A stretch of DNA of 64,000 bases from Nonomuraea wenchangensis (GTDB taxonomy: Bacteria; Actinomycetota; Actinomycetes; Streptosporangiales; Streptosporangiaceae). The stretch lies in the NCBI RefSeq assembly GCF_900111685.1, contig NZ_FOHX01000009.1:62001-126000 (forward strand), in the 5' to 3' direction. This document shows, piece by piece, positions 23,985 to 34,193 of this stretch (positions within the stretch are counted from its first letter, which is position 1; each line of letters starts with the position of its first letter). Under the pieces are notes generated by a model. That model saw only the letters and a list, made by a program, of their open reading frames with translations. It ran no database searches and was not told the origin of the DNA. The translations under genes were made by a program, and so were the position numbers.

Positions 23985-25679
23985 TCAGCGGCGCGGCGCG
24001 GTGTCCGTCCAGCCCGCCTCAAGCACGGCGACCGAGCTGAACACCGAGCCGGGCTCCAGACCCGCCTGGAGCCCGCCGGGCTCGACCACGACGTTCTCGT
24101 TGGCGAGCCCGCGGCCGGTCGCCTCGTCGAAGACCAGCCGGTTGCGCAGCACCGCGCCGCCCTTCACCCGTTCCTCGATCGAGACGGCGGTGCCGGTGCG
24201 GCCCTCGGCGTCCGTGACGTCCTCGGTGACCTCGACCGTGTCCAGCCCGGCCAGCATCCGGAACGCCGCGCCGCGCACCTGCGGCGTCACCGGCATGTCG
24301 TTGATCAGCCCGGCGCTGACCTTGAACAGCCACACGTCCGAGGCCATCGGCACGCCGGCCGACTCGGTGTCGTGCCCCTCGTACGAGCGCAGCAGCCACG
24401 CGCGCAGCGCCTCCGGCTCGTCCGGCAGCCCGCGCAGGTCCTTCATCGTGACGTTGCGGCCCAGCCAGAACACCTTGTCCCCGTCCACGAGCGGACTGTG
24501 GTCGGCCCTGACCTTCCCCGGAGCGGCCGGCATCGAGAGCGACCCCCGCTTGCCCGGCATCTTGATCTCGAACTCGGCCGGCGACCCGGCCGCCTCCCAC
24601 GCCTGACGGTCCGCCTCGGTGGCGGGCGCGGCGCCGAGTGACCGGCCGCGGCTCCACTGCTCGCCCCCCGGCGCCCGGGGTGTCCACATCTCGTCGCGGC
24701 TGCGCGACTCGACCCGGTAGCCGCCGCCGGCCACGGCGAACAGGGTGCGGCTCACGGTGGCGGTGTGCCACCAGTCGCCCGTGGCCTCGGCCTGCCGGCC
24801 GGCGTTCGCGGCGGCGGCGAGCAGCACCTCCCGCGCCGACAGGTGCGTCTTCCGCGTCACGGCGGTCCCGTTCTCCGTGACGGCCGGCGAGTGCCCCGTC
24901 TCCGCGACGGCGGGCGCCCGCGGCGGTGGGGTCGCGCCGCCGCCCGGCAGGACGACCGCCGCCGCCGTGACGGCCGCCGCCGCTCCCCCGGCCAGCGCCA
25001 GCCCCCACGCGGGGCGGAAGGCCGGGCGTCGCCGCCGCTCCCCCTGGCGCGGCCGGGACATCGCGTACGCCAGCTCGGCCGCCCGCGTGCGCTCGTCCAC
25101 CGGACGGTCGCCGAGATGGGCGGGCCGGGCGGCCCTGAGCTCGTCGATCGGGTTCATGACCACTCCTGACTGAGGTTCCGTACGGGGGGGCAGGGGCGCT
25201 GGTGCGGGATGCTGGACGGCACGCTCCAGCCGTTTTCGGGCCCGGTGCAGGCGCACCCGGAAGGCCGCCGACGAGCAGCCCACGACCCGGGCCGCCTCCT
25301 TCGGCGACAACCCCTGCCAGGCCACCAGCAGCAGGATCTCCCTGTCGTCGTCGGACAGCTCGGCCAGCGCCCGCAGCACGCCCAGGCGCTCGGTCACCTG
25401 CTCGGCCACGTCCCCTTCGGCCCAGGAGCGCAGCTCGGCCGCCAGCGCCTCCCTGCGGGCCTCGGCCCGTACGTTGTCGCGCAGGACGTTCCTCGCCACG
25501 CCGAGCAGCCACGGCAACGCCGGCTCCGGCACGTCGCCGAACCGCCGCCAGGCGATCGCGAACGTCTCGCTCACCACCTCGTCGGCCACCTGCCGGCCCG
25601 CGCGGCTGACCACGTAGGCCCAGACGCGTTGCCGGCATTCGTCGTACATGCCGGTGAACCGGTCCGCATCATCCGCCAC
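23985..25679 (-). CDS. ECF-type sigma factor fused to CU044_5270-like protein
   Basis: One open frame of 564 residues joins two proteins usually encoded separately. Residues 1-165 are a sigma-70 family factor: region 2 (VVSETFAIAWRRFGDVPEPA) and region 4 (LSPKEAARVVGCSSAAFRVR). Residues 175-564 start MNPIDELRAARPAHL, pass through one membrane helix near residue 230 (GLALAGGAAAAVTAAAVV), and form a lipoprotein-carrier-like outer domain, as in CU044_5270 proteins that accompany such sigma factors. The internal ATG at 25157 has AGGAG five bases upstream, so the second part may also be made separately. Start GTG 25679. The outer domain may sense envelope state and tether the sigma factor; this is inference. 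Confidence 0.8.
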   Translation of the reverse strand: MADDADRFTGMYDECRQRVWAYVVSRAGRQVADEVVSETFAIAWRRFGDVPEPALPWLLGVARNVLRDNVRAEARREALAAELRSWAEGDVAEQVTERLGVLRALAELSDDDREILLLVAWQGLSPKEAARVVGCSSAAFRVRLHRARKRLERAVQHPAPAPLPPRTEPQSGVVMNPIDELRAARPAHLGDRPVDERTRAAELAYAMSRPRQGERRRRPAFRPAWGLALAGGAAAAVTAAAVVLPGGGATPPPRAPAVAETGHSPAVTENGTAVTRKTHLSAREVLLAAAANAGRQAEATGDWWHTATVSRTLFAVAGGGYRVESRSRDEMWTPRAPGGEQWSRGRSLGAAPATEADRQAWEAAGSPAEFEIKMPGKRGSLSMPAAPGKVRADHSPLVDGDKVFWLGRNVTMKDLRGLPDEPEALRAWLLRSYEGHDTESAGVPMASDVWLFKVSAGLINDMPVTPQVRGAAFRMLAGLDTVEVTEDVTDAEGRTGTAVSIEERVKGGAVLRNRLVFDEATGRGLANENVVVEPGGLQAGLEPGSVFSSVAVLEAGWTDTAPRR

Positions 25680-25743
25680 CGCCCAGCCCCTTCGTTCGGA
25701 TGCGTTCCACTGACACCACGAAGTGGTCCGGACGGCCCCTTTG

Positions 25744-26928
25744 TTACACCCCGCCCGTCACGCCGGGCACGACAACCGGGTCACCGCAGCCCGCGACGGC
25801 GGCCAGATCGACCAGCAGGACGTCTCCTCTGCGCCGCGCCAGGTCCACGAGGTCCGGCTGGAACCCCTCCATCGAGAACAGCGCCAGCAGCGCCTTCCCA
25901 GCGTCGTGCCCCTGCTCGGCCAGCAGCGCCTTCAGCCGGTCGAGCCGGTCGAGGTCCCCGACGCTCCGGCGGAGCAGCGTGGCCTTCGCCTCCCCCACAA
26001 GGGCGATCTCGGCCCGCCCCGCCCGCTTGTCGAGGGCGACGACGTCGATCTCGTGTTTGGCCTGCCCCTTACGGTCGTTCACGACGGTCGAGGTCACCAG
26101 ACCGGCGTGCCCCCGCAGGGCGGGATCGGCCCGCGCCCTGAGCCAGGATCTGGCGCAGCTCTCGAAGTGCGGCCCCAGGACGCGGGCGACGAACGTGGGC
26201 CGGGACCGGCGCCAGGCCTCCGCCGACTGCCCGGTCTCGACGAGATCGCGCTGCGCCACGGTGATGAGGTTGTGGAACCGGATGACGGGGTCGGCCACAG
26301 TGATCATCGGCCGCCGTTCCCACAGGGGGTCGGTGTCGTAACGCAGGTGGCCGGCGCTTGTCAGCGCCTCCAGGGGACGTGTCAGTGACGAGCGCTGCTG
26401 CTCCAGCAACCCGCCGATCTTCGAGGGGCTGGTGGCGCCGTTCGCCACCGCGTTGATGATGGCGTAGTGCAGAGCGCTGCCGGTGAACTTGGGGTCCTCC
26501 CGCAGGAGGTACTCCGCCTCGCTGCCGGAGAACAACGCCTGCCGCGGGTCCAGCACAGTGGCCGGAGCCCAGACGTCCACCTCGGCCGCGCTCTGTGGCG
26601 GATCGACATTGGCGAGATTGCGGTAGCCCGGCGCGCCGCCGAGGATGGCGTGCACCCGCAGGGCCGCCGCCGGGTCGCCGATCTCCCAGTGCCGCGCCGT
26701 CGTGCTCAGGTCGAACGGGTGCAGGCGAAGGTCGATCGCTGCCCGCCCGCGCAGTGCCTTCGTCCCGGACAGCAGTTCGTTCATCACGGACATGGCCGAT
26801 CCGCAGACGATGACGCGGCCGCCGGGCGCACCCTCCTCGGTCTGGGACCGGTCGTAGAGAAGCTGCAGCAGGCCGGGCAGCTCCGGCGAGTGGGCCATCC
26901 AGTACGGCAGCTCGTCGATCACGAGCAC
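25744..26928 (-). pseudogene. 5'-truncated AAA ATPase of ATPase_2/DUF234 type
   Basis: The frame gives 394 residues, beginning at Walker B (VLVIDELPYWMAHSPELPG). The full-length neighbour at 27016 has ~105 residues before the matching VIIDEFPYLVSSTPALPS, including the P-loop GRRRQGKT. Here those residues are missing, and an in-frame TAA lies shortly upstream at about 26962, so nucleotide binding should be lost. The helical middle and C-terminal nuclease-like region (HEIDVVALDKRAGRAE, LVGEAKATLL) remain open over 1.1 kb without frameshifts. GTG 26928 is the assumed start. It may be a decaying duplicate, or a shortened protein still working through its C-terminal domain. The two copies are tandem on the minus strand. 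Confidence 0.6.
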
Positions 26929-27015
26929 ACCGGGCCCCTCGCCGCCGCTTCGACGGGGACGGATGTCACCTAATTAGTATGCCGGGCGACGTACTAAATA
27001 GTCACGGTACGCCGC

Positions 27016-28485
27016 CTACTCCCCCGTGTACATACGGGCCAGGTCGACCAGTTCCACGTCCGGCCGTCCGCGGGCCAAGTCCGTCAGTTCGGCGGTGAAG
27101 CCCGAGCGGGCGAACAGCAGCAGCTTGGGCTGCCGCCCGATCCTGGCGTCGGGGAGCAGCGCCCGCAGATGCTCCAGACGGTGGAGCTGCCCGGCGTCCA
27201 TGGGCCCGGACGTCGCCTTGGCCTCGCCGATCGCGATGATCCGATCGGCGGCGAAGGAGTCCGACTCGGTGATCACCAGGTCCAGCTCGTGGCCCTGACG
27301 ATGGGCGCGGCAGGGGATGTCGCTGGGACGTACGGCGGTGGCGATGCCGCCCAGCGTCTCGCTGGAGGCGTGCAGGAAGCACCACTCGCGGGCGAGGTCC
27401 TCGAAGTGCGGGCCGTAGATCCTGGAGGCCACCGTGTCGGCGCTGGTCCGCCAGACCCGCTCCGCCCGGCCGGCGACGAGCTCAGGCTCACGGCGCTGAA
27501 GGATGAGCTGGTGGAGGCGGACGATCGGCTCGGCGACCTTGAAGACGCTCCGCTTGTCCCGGAGCGCGTCATCGACCTGCTCGACCAGGCCGATGTCGCG
27601 AAGACCCTGCAACAGGTGCGCCAGCCCGCCGGAAGGGCGGCCGAGTGCGGCGGCGATCTCGGAACGCCGGTGACTGCCCGCGCTGATGGCGCTCAGCACG
27701 GCGGTGTAGGACGTGGGATCGGAGATCGACGGCTCTTCCCGCAGGAGAAGGCCGCCCTCCCGGAACATCGCCGAGGCGGGGTTGAGCAGTCGTCGCCGCA
27801 CCCAGCGGTCGAAGTCGTCGCGGGCGGCGGGACCCGATCCGCCGCACATCTCGAGATAGGCAGGGGTGCCGCCGACCAGCGCGTGGACCCGGAAGGCCAG
27901 CTCCGGATCGTCCGTCAGATTCCAGAAGGACGCGGCGTCGCGAAAGCCGAAGGGCCGTACGACCAGTTCGAGCACGGCCCGGCCGCGCAGGGGCGCGCCG
28001 CCGCCGAGCAGCTGAGCCATCGTGGTCAGGGCACTGCCGCAAAGGATCAGCCGGGTACGGGTGCGTTCCTTCGCGTGTCCCGTCGGGCTCAACGCGTGCT
28101 GCAGGTAGGACGGCAGCGCGGGGGTCGAGGAGACCAGGTAGGGGAACTCGTCGATGATGACCGGTGTCGCCCGCTCCTCGCCCAGCCGCAGCAGCTCCTC
28201 CAGCCCTTCGCGCCAGTCCCGGAACGTCACCGGCTGCCGCAGCCCGCGGTAGGCGGCGTACGCGGAGCCGAGGTCGGCCAGGTTCTGGGCCTCGCTCTGC
28301 TGGGTGGCCGCGTACATCATGCCGCCGGTCGCCTCGGCGAGCAGTTCGAGCATGAGGGTCTTGCCCTGGCGACGGCGCCCGTAGACGAGACCCAGCGTGG
28401 CGCCGTTAGCCGGGTTGGTGGCGAAGTCGGCGAGCTCTTCCCACTCGGGGTCACGACGGAAGAGACGATCAGGCTTCGGCAGCAC
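27016..28485 (-). CDS. AAA ATPase with C-terminal DUF234/nuclease-like domain
   Basis: The protein has 489 residues. The N-terminus has Walker A in GLVYGRRRQGKTLMLELL, Walker B in PVIIDEFPYLV and a sensor-like LILCGSAL, matching the archaeal-type ATPase_2 family. The middle holds a winged helix (RRSEIAAALGRPSGGL, then LVEQVDD). The C-terminal part has HELDLVITESD and IAIGEAKAT, resembling the DEXX nuclease fold of DUF234 proteins. GTG 28485 is preferred, with GGAGAG upstream; a TTG 36 bases earlier lies inside the palindrome at 28510-28542. Family members are common in archaea and actinobacteria, and their role is unknown. Its promoter coincides with a 33-bp perfect palindrome. Confidence 0.82.
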   Translation of the reverse strand: MLPKPDRLFRRDPEWEELADFATNPANGATLGLVYGRRRQGKTLMLELLAEATGGMMYAATQQSEAQNLADLGSAYAAYRGLRQPVTFRDWREGLEELLRLGEERATPVIIDEFPYLVSSTPALPSYLQHALSPTGHAKERTRTRLILCGSALTTMAQLLGGGAPLRGRAVLELVVRPFGFRDAASFWNLTDDPELAFRVHALVGGTPAYLEMCGGSGPAARDDFDRWVRRRLLNPASAMFREGGLLLREEPSISDPTSYTAVLSAISAGSHRRSEIAAALGRPSGGLAHLLQGLRDIGLVEQVDDALRDKRSVFKVAEPIVRLHQLILQRREPELVAGRAERVWRTSADTVASRIYGPHFEDLAREWCFLHASSETLGGIATAVRPSDIPCRAHRQGHELDLVITESDSFAADRIIAIGEAKATSGPMDAGQLHRLEHLRALLPDARIGRQPKLLLFARSGFTAELTDLARGRPDVELVDLARMYTGE

Positions 28486-28509
28486 GCGCTCTCCAAGGGC
28501 GGACGAGAA

Positions 28510-28542
28510 TGATAGCTGCAACTATCATAGTTGCAGCTATCA
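28510..28542 (-). promoter_or_regulatory. 33-bp perfect palindrome at ATPase gene promoter
   Basis: Arms 28510-28525 and 28527-28542 (16 bp each) are fully complementary around a central C at 28526; each arm contains ATAGCTGCAACTAT or its complement. It is AT-rich against the surrounding GC-rich DNA. The minus-strand hexamer TATGAT (28529-28524) at its centre is a good -10 for the gene starting at 28485. It is most likely an autoregulatory operator; a hairpin terminator for the sdh operon ending at 28555 is the alternative. Confidence 0.65.
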
Positions 28543-28554
28543 AAGGCCGCCCGA

Positions 28555-29291
28555 CTACTTGGAGTTGGCCTTCAGGTAGTCCGCGTTCATCTGGGCGATC
28601 GTGTCCAGCGGGATGCCCTTCGGACAGACCGCGGTGCACTCGCCGGTGTTCGTGCAGCCGCCGAAGCCCTCGCTGTCCATCTGGTCCACCATGGCCTTGG
28701 CGCGGTTCAGCCGCTCGGGCTGGCCCTGGGGCAGCAGGCTCAGGTGGGTGATCTTGGCGGCGGTGAAGAGCGAGGCCGAGCCGTTCGGGCAGGCGGCCAC
28801 GCAGGCGCCGCAGCCGATGCAGGTGGCCGCGTCGAAGGCGGAGTCGGCGTCCTCCTTGCGCACCGGGACGCTGTGCGCGTCCGGGGCCGAGCCGGCCGGC
28901 ACCGAGACGAAGCCGCCCGCCTGGATGATGCGGTCGAAGGAGCTGCGGTCCACGACCAGGTCCTTGACGACCGGGAACGGGGCCGCCCGCCACGGCTCGA
29001 TGGTGATCTCGGCGCCGTCCTCGAAGTGGCGCATGTGGAGCTGGCACGTGGTGGTCGCGCGCTGCTCGCCGTGGGCGACACCGTTGATCACCATGCCGCA
29101 CATGCCGCAGATGCCCTCGCGGCAGTCGTGGTCGAAGGCGATCGGGTCGTCGCCCTCCAGGATCAGGCGCTCGTTGAGGACGTCGAGCATCTCCAGGAAG
29201 GACATGTCCGGGGAGATGTCCTCCACCCGGTACGTCACCATCCGTCCCTTGTCCTGGGGACCGCTCTGACGCCAGACCTTGAGGGTCAGGT

Positions 29292-29295
<4 letters not shown>
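28555..29295 (-). CDS. sdhB: succinate dehydrogenase iron-sulfur subunit
   Basis: The 246-residue protein passes electrons from FAD to the membrane quinone site. All three clusters are visible: plant-type [2Fe-2S] in CREGICGMCGMVING with the last cysteine in ATTTC; [4Fe-4S] in CIGCGACVAACPNG; and [3Fe-4S] in CTNTGECTAVCPKGIP. GTG 29295 overlaps the sdhA stop by four bases. It is the third gene of a minus-strand sdhC-sdhA-sdhB operon. The sequence matches the non-classical five-helix b-type complex common in actinobacteria (Sdh2-like) rather than the second set at 35987. Confidence 0.96.
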
Positions 29296-31210
<1,915 letters not shown>

Positions 31211-31214
<4 letters not shown>

Positions 31215-31960
31215 TTCACAACTCCGAACGTGATCGCGAGGGGCGGGGCCAGGAAACCGATCACCAGGACGACGGAGACCAGCGCGGCGGTGCCCTTGAG
31301 CGCCTTGTAGCGGGCGCGGTTGGCCCAGCCGAGCGTCTGCACGGCGCTCCAGATGCCGTGCCGCAGGTGCAGGCCGACCATGACGACGGCCACGATGTAG
31401 ATGAGCGTCACCCACCAGCGCGACGGGTCGAACCCGGCGACCATGCGGTCTGCGGGCGCGGAGTCGAAGCCCTTGGGGTTGACGACGCCGAAGGTGAGGT
31501 CGAGCAGGTGCCAGACGACGAAGAGCGCGATGGTCAGGCCGCCGAAGCGCATGATGTGCGTGGCGTAGCCGTTCGCCTGCGACTTCTTGGCGACGTACTT
31601 GACGGGCCGCGCGTGGCCGGCGCGGCGGGCCAGCGAGATCGCCGCCCACATGTGCGCGAGGACCGAGACGACCAGCACGATCTCGAGGATGGTCAGCGCG
31701 GTCCGGTACGGCAGCAGCGGCTCGAACAGCGTGCGCAGCGCGTGCGCGTACTCGTTGAAGGAGTCCTTGCCGAGGAAGATCTTGAGGTTCCCCGCCATGT
31801 GGGCGACGAGGAACAGCACCATCACGGCGCCCGTGACGGCCATGACGACTTTCTTGCCGTTCGACGAGCGGAGGAACCCTCCGGGCCGCTTACGCGTTGG
31901 AGTGCTCTTGGGAGCGGGTACTGGCGCGGTGGCTGCGCCGCGCTCAATCGTGGCAGTCAC
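31211..31960 (-). CDS. sdhC: succinate dehydrogenase cytochrome b subunit
   Basis: The protein has 249 residues with a proline-rich cytoplasmic start and five membrane helices, as in the single-subunit cytochrome b558 anchors of Gram-positive SDH and fumarate reductase. Likely heme-ligand histidines are in FLVAHMAGNLK, VLAHMWAAIS, FVVWHLLDLTFG and GLHLRHGIWSA. GTG 31960 is the first gene of the sdhCAB operon and diverges from the LysR gene at 32094. The 133-bp intergenic region has a LysR-type site at 32020-32034, so control by that regulator is plausible. Confidence 0.93.
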
Positions 31961-32019
31961 ACTTTCGAACGGTAGGTACGCAGGTACGATCCGTCCAAGT
32001 CATCAACGATCTGGTTTCG

Positions 32020-32034
32020 ATAGCCGTCAGCTAT
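32020..32034. promoter_or_regulatory. LysR-type box between sdhC and LysR gene
   Basis: ATAGC-CGTCA-GCTAT is an interrupted palindrome with the T-N11-A core (T 32021, A 32033) typical of LysR binding sites. It lies 60 bases before sdhC and 60 bases before the LysR start, in the usual position for divergent control. Confidence 0.6.
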
Positions 32035-32093
32035 GATGCTGGTAAGGCCGGTCTTTTCATCACCATACGGTCGGCCGGTGCGAGGAAAATCAC

Positions 32094-33023
32094 ATGCAGT
32101 TGCAACAACTCGCCTACTTCGTGGCCGTCGCCGAGACCAGGCACTTCACCCAGGCCGCCGAGCGCATGCGAGTCGCCCAGCCCTCACTCAGCAAGCAGAT
32201 CAAGGCCCTGGAGACCGACCTCGGCGCGCCGCTGTTCTCCCGCGCCCGGGGCAACGTCACGCTCACCCCGGCAGGCGAGGCGCTGCTGCCGCTCGCCCGC
32301 CGCATGCTCGCCGACGCCGACACCGCCCGGCAGGAGGTCGCCCAGCTCGCCGGGCTGCGCCGGGGCCGGGTGCGGCTCGGGGCCACGCCGTCGCTCTGCG
32401 CCGGGCTGCTCGCCGACGCGCTGGCCCGCTTCCACCGGGCCTATCCGGGGATCGAGCTGCTGGTCGAGGAGGGCGGCTCGCGCGACCTGGTGCGGGCGCT
32501 GGCCCGCGGGCAGCTCGACCTGTCGCTGATCATCATGCCGTTGCAGAGCGACGACCCGGCCCTCGTGACCGAAGAGATCCTGCGGGAGAACCTCGTGGTC
32601 GTCTCGCCCTCGCACGAGCCGACGAGGCGGCCTTACATGGAGATCGGCGAGCTGCGCGGGCGGCCGATGGTGATGTTCCGGCGCGGCTACGACCTGCGCG
32701 AGGCGACGCTGGCCGCCTGCCGGCACGCGGGCTTCGAGCCGCGCTTCGCGGTGCAGGGCGGCGAGATGGACGCCGTGCTGCGGTTCGTGGAGGCGGGGCT
32801 GGGGGTGGCCGTGGTGCCGTCCATGGTGCTCGACGGCCGGCCGGGGCTGGCCGGCACCCCGCTCGCGCCACCGGGCCTCAGCAGGACGATCGCGCTCGCG
32901 CACCGCAAGGACGTCGAGCCGACCACGGCGGCGCAGGCGTTCCGCGGCGTGCTGCTGTCGTTCGTGGTGGAGGCCGGGGTCGAGGGCACGCTTCCGCAAG
33001 GGGTGGAGCTCATCGCAGAATGA
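32094..33023 (+). CDS. LysR family transcriptional regulator
   Basis: The protein has 309 residues. The N-terminal winged helix-turn-helix reads MQLQQLAYFVAVAETRHFTQ, then AAERMRVAQPSLSKQIKALE, a textbook LysR start. From about residue 90 (RVRLGATPSLCAGLLADAL) comes the periplasmic-binding-like effector domain. ATG 32094. It diverges from sdhCAB with a T-N11-A box between them, so regulation of succinate dehydrogenase by a metabolite is the simplest reading; the effector is unknown. The receiver-phosphatase gene follows 36 bases downstream and could be partly co-transcribed. Confidence 0.93.
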   Translation: MQLQQLAYFVAVAETRHFTQAAERMRVAQPSLSKQIKALETDLGAPLFSRARGNVTLTPAGEALLPLARRMLADADTARQEVAQLAGLRRGRVRLGATPSLCAGLLADALARFHRAYPGIELLVEEGGSRDLVRALARGQLDLSLIIMPLQSDDPALVTEEILRENLVVVSPSHEPTRRPYMEIGELRGRPMVMFRRGYDLREATLAACRHAGFEPRFAVQGGEMDAVLRFVEAGLGVAVVPSMVLDGRPGLAGTPLAPPGLSRTIALAHRKDVEPTTAAQAFRGVLLSFVVEAGVEGTLPQGVELIAE

Positions 33024-33059
33024 GCAGCAACGATCCCGATCGCGCGGTGAGGCGGAAGG

Positions 33060-34193
33060 TTGACGGCACATCTCAGCGAGACGCTGACGCTGCTCCTCGT
33101 GGAGGACGACGACGGCGACGCCTTCCTCGTCGAGGAGCTGCTCCAGGAGGCCGCGGCGCCGCCGCGGATCTTCCGTGCGCGCAGTCTTCAGGAGGCGCGG
33201 GCGAAGCTGACACCCGGGATCCAGTGCGTGCTGGTCGACCTGTCGCTCCCCGACGCCACCCGGCTGGAGGCGCTTGAGGAGGTCCTGGCCATGGCGCCGC
33301 ACGCCGCCGTGCTGGTCCTCACGGGGCTGCGCGACGCGCACGTCGGCGTCGCCGCCGTCTCGGCGGGCGCCCAGGACTACCTGGTCAAGCAGGACATAGA
33401 CGCGCCCCTGCTGACCCGCGCCATCCGCTACGCGATGGAGCGCAAACGCGCCGACCAGACCCAGCTCAGGCTGGTGCAGACGGAGCTGATCGCCAAGGAG
33501 AACGCCCGCACGCAGCGCGGCCTGCTGCCGAGCCCCCTGATCGCGTCCGACGCGATCGAGCACCTGACGCGCTATCTGCCGGGCAGCGGCGGCACGCTGG
33601 CGGGCGACTTCCTCGACGCGGTGCAGACGCCGGACGGCGCGTTCCACGTGGTGGTGGGCGACGTGTGCGGGCACGGCCCCGACGAGGCGGCGCTGGGCGT
33701 GGCCCTGCGCATCGCCTGGCGCACGCTGGTGCTGGCCGGGCAGACCGGCGACACGCTGCTGCGCACGCTCGACACGCTGCTGCGGGCCGAGCGCAAGGCG
33801 CCGGAGATCTTCACCACGCTGTGCACCGCGACGATCGCCCCCGACCTGCGCAGCGCGCGGATGCGGGTGGTCGGGCACCCGCCGCCGGTGCTGGTGCGCG
33901 ACGGCACGGTCGAGGCGCTGGAGGGCGGGCCGTCCGGGCCGCCGCTCGGTATCTTCCCCGACGCCGAGTGGTCGGTGCTCGACGTGCCGCTGGGCGACAA
34001 GTGGTCGATCATGTTCTACACGGACGGCCTGATCGAGGCGGCCGTGGGCGACCGCGACGAGCTGCTGGGGGTGGACGGCCTGGTCGGCCTCGTACGCGAG
34101 CACGGCGCGGTCGACCTCGACCGGCTGATCCGGCACGCGGGCACGCTGAGCGACGACCTCGCCGTCGTCGTCGTGAGCAGGAGAGCCACATGA
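33060..34193 (+). CDS. receiver domain fused to PP2C/SpoIIE-type phosphatase
   Basis: The protein has 377 residues. Residues 10-125 are a CheY-like receiver with acidic pocket VEDDDGDAF, phospho-acceptor aspartate in CVLVDLSLPDA and the conserved lysine in DYLVKQD. A short helical linker leads to a SpoIIE-type PP2C domain with GGTLAGDFLDAV, VVGDVCGHGPDEAAL, VVGHPPPVLV and FYTDGLIEA. Such proteins usually dephosphorylate an anti-sigma-factor antagonist, with activity set by receiver phosphorylation. Start TTG 33060 has GAGG seven bases upstream. The stop overlaps the histidine-kinase start (ATGA), so the kinase is the likely partner. Confidence 0.88.
   Translation: MTAHLSETLTLLLVEDDDGDAFLVEELLQEAAAPPRIFRARSLQEARAKLTPGIQCVLVDLSLPDATRLEALEEVLAMAPHAAVLVLTGLRDAHVGVAAVSAGAQDYLVKQDIDAPLLTRAIRYAMERKRADQTQLRLVQTELIAKENARTQRGLLPSPLIASDAIEHLTRYLPGSGGTLAGDFLDAVQTPDGAFHVVVGDVCGHGPDEAALGVALRIAWRTLVLAGQTGDTLLRTLDTLLRAERKAPEIFTTLCTATIAPDLRSARMRVVGHPPPVLVRDGTVEALEGGPSGPPLGIFPDAEWSVLDVPLGDKWSIMFYTDGLIEAAVGDRDELLGVDGLVGLVREHGAVDLDRLIRHAGTLSDDLAVVVVSRRAT

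Noticed and set aside
25157..25679. Separate annotation of the sigma factor and the CU044_5270-like gene
   Set aside because: No stop codon divides them in the given sequence; the internal start is noted in the fusion entry instead.
33020..33277. ATG at 33020 as start of the receiver-phosphatase gene, overlapping the LysR stop
   Set aside because: It is in a different frame from the receiver domain; TTG 33060 is in frame.
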